31,783 nucleotides of DNA, taken from Paraglomus occultum (Eukaryota; Glomeromycota; Glomeromycetes; Paraglomerales; Paraglomeraceae). The DNA lies in assembly GCA_910592205.1 (NCBI GenBank), contig CAJVPJ010000258.1, positions 1 to 31,783 on the forward strand, in the 5' to 3' direction. Shown piece by piece: positions 10,071-20,072 of the stretch; position 1 is the first letter of the stretch, and every line of letters begins with the position of its first letter. The translations under genes and the position numbers were made by a program. The notes beneath the pieces were generated by a model. That model was not told where the DNA came from. It did no database searches and saw only the letters and a list, made by a program, of their open reading frames with translations.

Positions 10071-13000
10071 ATGCCTGTATCAATTAGCCAACTCGTCAAG
10101 CTGCAGTCTCAAACGGACAATATCCGAAACATTTGCATATTAGCACATGTGGATCACGGCAAAACCACATTATCGGATTCCTTACTCGCATCGAATGGTA
10201 TTATTTCCTCTAAACTTGCTGGCAGAGTACGCTATCTCGATAGCCGAGAAGACGAGCAAGAACGAGGGATAACCATGGAAGCGAGCGGAATATCACTCTA
10301 CTTTAAAGTTTTACGAATTGGCGCCGAAGGTAAGATCAGTTTTTGTCTTTTTACAATGTTCCAATCACAATTTTAACCCATAGATTTGCTTTTGATCATA
10401 ATCTACTCAATTCTTGTTATATATTTCTTTCTACTCGTCCATCTGTATTTACATGTTTATTTTCCTTAAAATTAAAATAAAACTTTCGATCTTAAAGAAC
10501 GTTCTGATGAATATCTCATAAATCTTATTGATTCCCCCGGACACGTTGATTTTTCCAGCGAGGTGTCTACAGCTTCAAGACTGTGTGATGGTGCCCTGAT
10601 ACTAGTTGATGTGGTTGAGGGCGTTTGTACGCAGGTGTGGTTAACGGGAGAGCGTTAGAGAGAAAGAGTGTGCATGTGTGCGTTACTCCATCATAAAGCA
10701 TGACATACGCGTCTAACTTGCGCTCTGATGGCAATTATTATGACGAAATTTATATGATAACACGTCCCTTATTCCAAAACTTTTTCTACACTTTTAATTG
10801 AATTGACCCCATTAAGACACATACGGTCCTCCGACAAGCATTAATAGAGAATGTTCGGCCAGTCTTGGTCCTCAACAAAATTGATCGCTTGATTACAGAA
10901 TTAAAACTTACACCAATGGAAGCTCATATTCATCTGATAAAAATACTCGAACAAGTAAATGTAATTGTGGGAACTTTTTATGCCGGAGCTATGCTTGAGG
11001 AAGAAGGCAGACGGCACGAAGCTGCACAGGTGCGTTGACTTCGTTATGCAAAGTGTGATGCTGATCTCTATGATCACTAGCCTTGACATCTTGAAACGAA
11101 TTTTTATGTTTTTATTAGGCTGAGGACAAGGTTGACAACAAATCTCATCGAGACGCTCCAGAAGATTTATTTGAAGAACGAGATGATTCGAATATATATT
11201 TTGCTCCCGATACAGGAAATGTTGTATTCTGCAGTGCCATTGATGGCTGGGCATTCAGGTAATGTACAATCAATTGATACGTGCATAAAAGTTTTACCTA
11301 TGATATTGACCCAACATATACCAAAGAGTAGAACAATTTGCCCGAATCTATGCTGCCAAGCTAAATGTCAAGGAGAACCTGCTCCGTAAAGTGCTTTGGG
11401 GTGATTATTATCTTGAACCAAAGACAAAACGAATCTTGTTACAGAAACACTTGAGAGGTCGTCAATTGAAGCCCATGTTTGTGCAGTTTGTATTAGAAAA
11501 CATATGGAATGTTTACGACGCAGTAGTACTTAACAAGTAAGTAATGGGATTAAATTTCACGCATTGTGTTAATAATACGTTGACTTATCAATCTTACTAT
11601 TTTAGCAACCGCGAAAAGATTGAGAAAATAGTAAAAGCGCTCAATCTAAAAGTTTTACCACGAGATATGCGATCAAATGATACGCGATCGTTATTGACAA
11701 CGATATTCGGCCAATGGCTTCCGCTGTCCCCAGCAGTACTACATATCCTTATTTTTCTTCTCCATGATATTGTTTTTAATTTCCAAATCTTCCATTCTAT
11801 TGGCACCCGACTATTTCCTTGACTCTGCGTTCATACTCGCAGTAGTCGAACAACTCCCATCCCCAAAAGCAGCTCAACCAATACGTCTGCCTCGATTGAT
11901 ATACCCACACAGTGACAAAATCGAAACGCCCAAAGATGATTTTGAAAGCAAACTATACTCGTGCGATACAGGTGATTCCGCGCCAGTCGTTGCATTTGTA
12001 TCAAAAATGTTTGCTGTGCCATCGAGATTTTTGCCCGAGAATAGACGGAGGCAGTTTACAGCCGAAGAATTGCGAGAGAATGCGAGAATACGAAGAGAAC
12101 AGAAAAGATTAGCAGAGACTAATTCTGTTACTGAAGGAGACAACAATGTAACAAATAATGACGTCGCACTAAAAACCAAGCCGGAAGAAAATGATACTAA
12201 ACGGAAAACGAAATCAGATGGTGTTACGGAAAATGACAAAACAGATGCGAAAGAAGACTCGCCGAAAGAGGCATTTATCGGATTTGCCAGATTGTATTCG
12301 GGGAAGATACGTGTAGGTCAAAAACTATACGTACTTGGCCCAAAATTTGATCCTGCATATCCCGACAGATATTCTTCTGAAATAACCGTGGAAAATTTGT
12401 ATCTGATGATGGGTCGGGAGCTTGAAAACTTGCAAGAAGTTCCGGCTGGAAATGTATTTGGCATTGGTGGATTAGAAGGACATTTGTTGAAGAATGGAAC
12501 AATAAGTAGCACGAAAAAATGTCATAATTTTGTTGGGACTGGTTTGGAGGTGCGTAATCGACTTTTCGTACTTGAATTGTAGAATACGTTTTTGGGACTA
12601 ATGCTTATTGTTATCAAAACAGACTGCACCTATAGTTCGTGTTGCACTTGAGCCAGCCGATCCATGTATGTGAGATAGTATTGTTTACTTACTACTTGGC
12701 CGTTTACTGAGCGAATGCTGTTTATCATTTATTATATTGAAATAGCCGAGATGGCACAGCTTATTGAAGGACTACATTTACTAAACCAAGCTGATTCATG
12801 TGTCGAAGTACTAATACAAGAAACTGGAGAGCATGTCATCCTTGCCGCTGGCGAAGTACACCTTGAGGTATATTGTTATGGGGGCCTATGTTTGTTCAGT
12901 ATTAATTCTGGCTGACTTGATAATTTATTCTGAAGAGGTGTCTTAGGGATCTTCGAGAACGATTTGCCAGGATAGAAATCCAAGTATCGTCACCAATTGT

Positions 13001-14855
13001 TCCATTTAGAGAGACGATTGCGCCTGTTGCAGGTATATATGGATTGTTCAGACATATAAATATGTTCTTGTTCAATATGCTTATACACATTTTGCTATCG
13101 CATTGTTTGCAGATTCAACGCCTTTAAAAGATCCTTTGGTTCCTCGAGGACAGATTACAATGTCTACTCCCAGCAAACACTGCACGCTCAAGATACGTGC
13201 CGTCCCATTACCGACAAACATAATGGAATTTCTTGACCAGCATGTACTTACAATAAAATCCATGGTAGACGAACAACAGCGTAAGAAAACTGGGAAGAAT
13301 GACAATGAGGATATGGATGAGGCCTTGAAAGGAGTTGCTGTTAAGAGTAAGAAATCGTTAAATGCGGACGAGTTTTTCGAGCTATTGGAAAAAGAGTTTG
13401 ATAAGGCTGGGGATAGCGACCTATGGAAAGGAATTGTTGACAGGTGAATAATGATATACTACATACGTTATCATATTTTTCCATTTGAAATGTGTCATCA
13501 TTATTCGATCGAATTGTATGTACATTAGGATTTGGGCATTCGGACCAAAGCGTGTTGGTGCCAACATACTTGTGAATCGAGTATCAAATTATACTAGAAG
13601 ATCGTATCCTTTTCTAAAGAAAAATGAGTTTTTTGTTTTGTTTGCCTTTCGACAGAGAACCCTGTCCATAACTATTATGACAATCGAAATCCAGCTGGCG
13701 TCGTAATGTGCAAGCGGCTTTCGAAACATCACAGCTTCCGCAGTCTGATTTGGACACCGAGAACCCGGTAGCAGATGACAGTCAGAATACAACATTGAGT
13801 CTAAGATCTTTTGACGAAAGCGTCCATACTGGCTTTCAAATGGCTACCAAGAGTGGTCCGTTGTGTGGAGAGCCAATGATGGGGGTTGTGTATTTCGTTG
13901 ACGATTTTACAGTAAATGTCGATGAAAACAACGCAGATGGTATATTTTAGTGAATGTTGAATGGTGCTCATTTTTACTCGCTGTAACGTGAACTCATGAT
14001 TGGATTCATTTAATAGTAAGGTCGCAGCTAGCTGGACAGATTATGACGACGATGAGAGATGCATGTCGACAGGCTTTTCTTGAATGGTCTCCTAGGCTGA
14101 TGCGTGCCATGTATTCATGTGACATACAGGCAACAAGTAAGCGGCTAGCTTTTAATATATGCGAAATGGTCGATTCGATAATTGTTCTTCTGCAGAAACA
14201 GTTTCAAGAAAAGAGTCGTGTGTTCATTATTCTCTTAATCATCGTTAGCTGACGTGCTTGGAAAGGTATATGCAGTAGTTGCTCGTCGAAAAGGCAAAAT
14301 TGTTTCTGAAGAGCTTAAAGAAGGGACATCATTCTTTTCAATACATGCTCTTTTGCCAGTGGTAGAGAGTTTTGGATTTGCAGATGGTAATGTGGAATAA
14401 GTAATACTTGTTATGATAACATTGCAATGTTCTCTTGCTTACCCATATTTCCATACAGAGATAAGAACAAAGACCTCGGGCGTTGCTAGTCCACAGCTAA
14501 TATTCAGTGGGTGAGTTGGCAACTATGAATTAACAGGTTCATTGATTTCAAAGGAATACTATTTAATAACTCGTCTTATAGTTTTGAGATGTTGGACGAA
14601 GATCCATTCTGGGTTCCTACTACGGAAGAAGAGTTAGAGGACTTGGGAGAGAAGGCAGATCGAGAGAATTTGGCGAAAAAATACATGGAGAGCGTCAGAA
14701 AGCGTAAGGTATGTTTTCCGCGTGCTAGTTTTGGATGGTATTCGTCTGTGATGGAAACATTAACGTGTGATCCAAAATTGCATTACCCTCAGGGCATGTT
14801 TATTGAAAAGAAGATAGTGGAACACGCTGAGAAGCAGAGAACACTGAAGAAGTAA
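10071..14855 (+). CDS. EFL1: Elongation factor-like GTPase 1 (60S subunit maturation)
   Basis: EFL1 (yeast Ria1) is a cytoplasmic EF-2-like GTPase that, with SBDS, releases eIF6/Tif6 from pre-60S subunits. The model has 18 exons: 10071-10329, 10498-10634, 10817-11029, 11119-11258, 11327-11536, 11606-11742, 11837-12549, 12623-12665, 12746-12867, 12936-13032, 13113-13443, 13529-13603, 13695-13939, 14017-14136, 14249-14386, 14459-14510, 14582-14708, 14793-14855. They total 3222 bases, 1073 residues, close to known EFL1 lengths (about 1110-1120). GTPase motifs: AHVDHGKT (25-32), RGIT (65-68), DSPGH (98-102), NKID (152-155). The family's charged low-complexity insert is present in exon 7. The C-terminus ([25 protein letters not shown]) is typical of EFL1 rather than EF-2. 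Start 10071 is chosen because homologues begin about 20 residues before the P-loop. Two introns look U12-type. Confidence 0.93.
11743..11836 (+). other. U12-type AT-AC intron in EFL1
   Basis: The 94-base intron begins ATATCCTT (11743), which fits the minor-spliceosome 5' site. It carries TTCCTTGAC at 11815-11823, a full match to the U12 branch consensus TTCCTTRAY, and ends in AC at 11835-11836, 14 bases after the branch adenosine. Joining phase 1 to phase 1 gives [14 protein letters not shown], which aligns without a gap to this part of EFL1. No GT-AG choice here keeps the frame: the only GT nearby (11736) would lead into TAG. Confidence 0.85.
13604..13694 (+). other. Probable U12-type GT-AG intron in EFL1
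   Basis: The 91-base intron starts GTATCCTTTT, matching the U12 GT-type 5' site, and ends CCAG. A weaker branch candidate, GTCCATAAC (13664-13672), lies 23 bases from the 3' end, farther than usual. Phase 2 joins correctly to the exon starting CTGGCGTCG (13695). Confidence 0.7.
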
Positions 14856-15250
14856 TGATAAGTTGTGTATAAGGTTAATAAATTATATAGACTGTTTATA
14901 ATAAAACCAACCAGCAATTATATTTACGGCAACTCTCAGGACATGAAAAAATTCGCATGTCAGAATCTCGGGTCCTCTCGTAGACAAGAATTTTGTGGCT
15001 TGTTCTTTCTACAAGTCAAGTGGAAGTCTAACTGATTGCTAATCTGAATAGTAGTAATGATACCAGAATTTTGGAGTAGTAGTAGATAATAATAGCTCAT
15101 GGCAAGTCATATCCTGTTGAGCAGTTGATACGCTTTTTTGTTGCTGCATTAGTATTAGCTTGAGTTGAGCAGATTTTGCATGTGTTCACACTTGTTTTCT
15201 TATGCCCTGGATATGGAGTCTGTTGTGAAATTCCATATTAATATAATATG
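14856..15250. other. EFL1 3' flank, no gene
   Basis: AATAAATTATATAG shortly after the stop may serve for polyadenylation. An 18-base string, GACTGTTTATAATAAAAC, occurs here (near 14890) and again near 16210. No coding region seen. Confidence 0.45.
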
Positions 15251-15355
15251 GGGCAGACTGCAACAAAACCAGATAAAGTGAACATTTTATTATGTGACAT
15301 TGATCAGGGTGACTGATGATGCTTTGCCTTGTTAATTTTAATGCTCACTTTATCA
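15251..15355 (+). repeat. Dispersed repeat, copy B
   Basis: The first 50 bases match copy A (GGGCAGACTGCAACAAAACC onward). The following part (TTGATCAGGGTGACTGATGA and an ATGCTCAC-like end) matches copy C. It lies about 100 bases before the ATG at 15455. Confidence 0.7.
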
Positions 15356-15454
15356 TACCAGAATGTGATGAATATAAACCATTAACAGGAGTAATATAGG
15401 ATTACCTCTATATATAAAAATATTAGTATGAAACTAATTTACATCAAATCGACC

Positions 15455-16468
15455 ATGGAACCCAAGAATTACAGCACCATTAGAAGCATTCTCAAAAAAG
15501 CCCAAGGTGAAAAAATTGCGCCTTATGTTTTCAAAATCAATAATACCCAAACTCTCCAGCAATATCTAGATTAAGAAAAATTACTTATGAAATTTACCAA
15601 GAGGAACGGAAAATCATAACTACTAAACGAGCATTAACACCAACACCAACACAGGATGAACCAAAAAAGAAGCGAAAACTTGAAGACAGGTAAGGGAAAG
15701 CAGCTTAACATTCCTTATAGTTTTTGACTTGTTGATAAAGAACTGTTTGAGTGCGCGTACATCATATTTCGCTACTTCAATTTTGTAAGCATAATTTTAA
15801 TATTTTTATTATATCGCTTTTGAAAATATAAATAGTAATAAACGCACCAGAGTAATTGCATGGGAGGAAAATACTCGGACCCAAAGTCATTGATGAGTAT
15901 AACCTATTCTTTGGTCACTCTGATGCAAATTTAAATTTCATTATCTTTTTTATTATTGCTACTATTAATAACATTATCACTATCATCTATTTCTTTATTT
16001 TCATCGTCTGAGTGGTTTACGTTTTCGTTTTCTTCGTCGATCCAACTTGGATTGCCTCGATCGTCTTTTCGCAAAGCGTTATCGTTATGTCCTCTCATAA
16101 CAACGCTACCAAATCTGTTTAAAAAGCAAAATAATTAAAGAATGACCCAAAAGAATTAATGAAGTGATGTATTCCGAGTCTCTGATTTTATCATCAATAA
16201 AAAGCAATGACTGTTTATAATAAAACGATCTTTTACAGCTCGGCCGGCTGCTCGTGAGGATATAGCAGCCGAGGTACGTCGACCACAGGAGTTTCTCTCT
16301 CGTATGCAGCGATCGTTTCCGATGAAGTATATCCAATCATTTACGCAGATTATGGCCGTCGCGAAATCATCACTTCCAGGCTCCCCTTGTAGTGTATCAG
16401 TCTCCTCCGAATTTGACGTATGGCTGCAACAAAACCAAAGTGAACATTCCATAAATGAGGGGCTGTAA
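15455..16468 (+). pseudogene. Poorly resolved gene, N-terminal exons plus a distant exon
   Basis: Exon 1 (15455-15506, MEPKNYSTIRSILKKAQ) and exon 2 (15560-15689, starting ISRLRKITYEIYQEERKI and ending in a basic KKKRKLED) join across a 53-base GT-AG intron with matching phase. A later exon (about 16239-16468, containing REDIAAEVRRPQEFLSRMQ and FTQIMAVAKSSLPGSP) follows a good TTTTACAG acceptor. However, its phase (1) does not match the end of exon 2 (phase 2). Either an exon is missing from my model or the gene is broken. The final residues (VWLQQNQSEHSINEGL) are encoded by dispersed repeat copy C. No domain recognised. Confidence 0.35.
15931..16114 (-). pseudogene. Orphan minus-strand terminal exon with acidic tail
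   Basis: A clean 60-codon minus-strand frame follows a TTTTTAAACAG acceptor (phase 2) and ends at TAA (15931-15933). It includes RGHNDNALRKDDRGNPSW and a long Asp/Glu/Asn tail (NHSDDENKEIDDSDN). Composition is unlike chance. No upstream partner exon was found on the minus strand, which is occupied by other frames, so it may be a detached 3' exon moved here, or the end of a gene whose other exons I failed to see. It sits inside a presumed intron of the plus-strand gene. Confidence 0.35.
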
Positions 16469-16518
16469 AATTGACCAGTATGACTGATGACGTTTTGAAA
16501 AGTAATAATGGTGCTCAT
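16421..16518 (+). repeat. Dispersed repeat, copy C
   Basis: Core TGGCTGCAACAAAACCAAAG-TGAACATT, then TTGACCAGTATGACTGATGA and a GTGCTCATGG end, parallel to copy B with a small internal deletion. It ends about 55 bases before the ATG at 16572 of the next gene, and its left end codes for the tail of the previous frame. Confidence 0.65.
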
Positions 16519-16571
16519 GGACTAAGCCACTGATCAGTGTTAATTAGCTTTCTAACGAAAACAACAAAACT

Positions 16572-18154
16572 ATGGAAAGTGCTAAAGAAATCAGACAAGA
16601 GCTGACAAAGGCGGAGGAGAGGCTATAAGATGAGCGAGGCATTGAAAACGTTCAGAACTGGGCCCCGCGGAAGGCGACTGTACTTCTTATATGACAAAGA
16701 GTTGGAGGATGCAGGACTTGATGAAGCGGAGCGAAAAGAGAAGAACCGGCTGGTGGATAAGGAGGACAGTCTGAAGGGTGCCGTGATTAATGAGGGAAAG
16801 ATAGTGCAAACTTTGGTAGCGAAGCTCCTGGACATGGACATGACAGGTAACGGTTTCGTGAGTCAGCCTTGGAGAGCGTAGCAAATATTTTTATCTATCG
16901 ACAATCATGACTAATTATTTCTCGCGATTTCCTGACTGTTGCGAAATATAAGAGTCGGCCAAAGGAGAAGGTATCCATCTGCTCCATCTGGGAACATTTT
17001 ATTTTAACCTTTCGAGAGATTGTGCTGTTTTGTTACAGGAACATCAGTGTAACATTGACTACTAATTCGTGCTTTTTTCCCCACTATGGCGCTTCTCAAT
17101 TTCACTTGCGTCGACTTCCCTTTTGCATACTGTCTCGTTAACTACCTAATGTGATTATATTTAGAATCGCGTCGAAGCTCGACAGACAGCGTCAAGAGTG
17201 TTCAAAGAAAGCGACGGCTAGAGATCCTGCAAGACTATGTGTCGACCCACAAAAAGAAGTTGGATGGCAAACTGGCGTTTTCCGAATACGACTGGACTAT
17301 AGTGTCGGATGCATTCGGCGTGAAATCTGGGTAAAAACTCTAGTTCTATTTTTTTCCTACGGAGCTTTTTATTCATGTAACAAATCTATTCTATTGATAT
17401 TGGGTTAGGTTTGGTGCCGGCATATTCGATCCGCCCACAGTAAACGTGCCATCTGACACGCTTGATGAAGTCATGTGCAATCTGAAAGTAAGAGTAATAT
17501 ACTGATTTTTGTAAGATACGCGTTCTGACAGCTTTTTAGCTTTTCCGTAAAGCGATGGGACGACCTAGCACCGGAGTGGAAGCAAAAAAAAGATATTTTA
17601 TTGGAGCAGTTATCTTTAGTTGCGCTGGTAGGTATTATATATGTGTCTTCTGTCAATTAGCTCTAGCTCATTGAAACGGTTTCGACTAGTTTTTGTAAGC
17701 GATGAAATAGCCGTAGACATCGAGAGCTCGTTAGTTGGCAAGGAGGTTCCAGCAAATGGTAACGTGGAATTTCTTGTCAGGATTGGAAATTTCGTGATCT
17801 GCATCGTCGAGGCAAAGAAATCCGATTTTGACCAAGGGCGCGCTCAGAATTACGTCGCGTGCGAAGTGGCTTACGAGGTGTGCTGCATGTTGGCATGTAT
17901 TTTCGACATTTTTGTGTCATTAATCGACGTTGTTTTAGTTGAACGGTGGTAGGCAATCCATCGTGTATGGCATCGTATCAAATTTTGTAGACTGGATATT
18001 CGTTCGTTTGACGGACGAAGCCGTGAAAGAAGCAGAAGATTCCGTTAGCTTTGACAAGGAAGGCTATCCTGACCGTGCGTCCGTGGAGAAAATTTGTAAT
18101 GTCGTCATGGGAATTTTTGCTGAAATGAAGGGACTCGCGAGTAGTTCCCAATAA
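16572..18154 (+). CDS. PD-(D/E)XK nuclease-like protein (Crinkler/CR-effector type)
   Basis: Six exons: 16572 or 16630-16846, 17165-17330, 17409-17487, 17540-17627, 17690-17877 and 17939-18154. All later junctions agree in phase. From the ATG at 16630 the product is 317 residues. The N-terminal part is helical and charged; the C-terminal part shows a restriction-nuclease-like core: RYFIGAVIF, the strand GNVEFLVRIGNFVICIVEAK with a conserved E-x-K, then QGRAQN, and VYGIVSNFVDWIFVRL. Similar domains occur in Crinkler/CR-type effectors and in many Rhizophagus proteins; DNA cleavage is inferred, not shown. The region just upstream (ATG 16572, ESAKEIRQELTKAEERL) reads like the natural coiled start but is in another frame and hits TAA at 16626, so the N-terminus may be frameshifted. 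Confidence 0.6.
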
Positions 18155-20072
18155 GACTCTTGTCACGACCCAGTCTATGAAGGGAAGAATGCATCTCATG
18201 GAGGAAAAAATTGATTCTGGAAACACAAAAAACTTCAGAGTTGAAAATTAGGAGACAGCTTCAAGCTGTCTGACGATACGATCAGTTGATATTGCTCAAT
18301 TTGGTGATGATAATAAAAGTATGAATTAGTCAAGGCGTGCATTCTCTTGTTTGTTGTTTTAAACGCTTTATCTTCAACATTGGAATAATCTTATAAATTA
18401 ATAAATAAGGGTAATTATTACCTAGCTGAAACCCATTAAATTCTCATAACTTTGTATCAACCTTGAAGTATATATTAATTTTGTTAATGTCTGTATAATA
18501 CTTGGTAAATGCATGAGAATGAATCAATATAAAGAGTGAATTCCTATTACTGCGACTTGTGTTCTTGATACAAGTGGTCGGACAGTATTAAGTATTTGGC
18601 AAAAGGATTGCCAGAGATGAAGCAGTACTATCCATATGGACGTTCATGACATGATGTGTAAAATGTGTCAGAAATTGATAAATAATTGCCAGGTGAAGGT
18701 GGTTATTTATATTGATTGACCCAATATCAACAAGAATGTGAGCAAAAGTTGAATTTATATTAATGTTAATATACACTGTTCATAACCTTATTATAACCCG
18801 ACGTGTAAGGGATCCGTTGCAAAAAGATAGCAACACTGTTAGGTCGTTGAACAGAACACTAATACTTAAAGTTAGCATTGAACAGAAGTATTATTACCGG
18901 GGGTAACATATTTCAACTTGCACATCAGATTAAAGAGCAGGAAGTTGTATGATATGATTATGATAGACGTTCAGTAATTCGGGTGATCGACAACATTTTG
19001 GAGCCCCTGTACGGGGGACGACTAAACTAAATTTAAAAGTGATCGACTCGAATATTAATATTGATCACGAAATTAAGTTTAATTGGGCGTTCAATCAACG
19101 GCCACAAATGTCTTTCCGATACGGGTCCAACCAAAGAAGGTTAACAAAAAAGTCGAAGACCCTAAATGTCAAAAGAAAGTTTTTTTTTTTTCGCTCACAC
19201 CAAATGTCATCATCGCATGTCAGAGATAACTTTATCGGTGATTTTTCCAGAAACGCGACTTTTTAGTGAACATAATGATTTTAAATTATACCATTACGGA
19301 CACTTTGAACGGAGACAAGTTAGTCCCGAACGTAACAACAGCAGCCCAATATTCAAAATTTCCTCCAACGCTATTCAGACATGTTAATTGCACGTTCAAC
19401 ATCCGTGTAGTATATAAACAATCATAACTTTCTAGTGGTTGGTTTTTCTATCGCCATTCGATGCAAACTCTTTTTGTGTGTTTTCTCATTCAATAAGCAG
19501 CCGTGACTTTAAATAGTTGTTATGTAGTATCAAAAAACATATCAGCGTGTCGTTTTCTTGTTAAATTTCTAGTTATAAAGCTAGAAATACAAACTTGTAG
19601 TAGAATGGGGTTATTTTTTCGGTAGAATTCATTGCCATCTAATTTCTAGTCAAAAAATAGAAAAATAACCAGAAATGTGAGGATGAGGATTCAAGAATGA
19701 TTCTTCAACAGAATTGAATTGTTCTATCCTACAAATGTCTTTTCAGAATAACAAATAACAATAAAAAAAAACAAACAAAAAAAAATAAAAAAGAGGAGAA
19801 CAATGTTCGTTCGGACACAAAGTCCATTCCCTTCCTGAGGGGTTGGGAAAGTTAAAAAGATGTTCGTGTAAGAAATTGACAGCAGACTTCACCCAAACTA
19901 CAATGTTATACATGAGAAAATAAACAAAATTGTCCGTACCCAATATTTCACACTATTCTACCGATAAAAAATACACTTTCTCGCATAGTACCAGTATATG
20001 ATGAATCTGATCTCCCAATAAACCCCAATATTCCCTAAAACACAAAATCCCCCAAAAGAAACATATACATAA
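18155..20072. other. 1.9 kb without a supported gene
   Basis: AT-rich sequence. Frames at 19039-19266 and 19166-19387 overlap each other and a T10 run, with no splice or domain support. Nothing else recognised. Confidence 0.4.

Noticed and set aside
11736-11842. Ordinary GT-AG intron in EFL1 instead of AT-AC
   Set aside because: GT at 11736 with AG at 11841-11842 gives an immediate in-frame TAG, and no other GT-AG pair restores the EFL1 alignment.
17628-17661. 34-base intron in the PD-(D/E)XK gene
   Set aside because: Too short and in the wrong phase; using the later acceptor at 17688-17689 gives a 62-base intron with correct phase.
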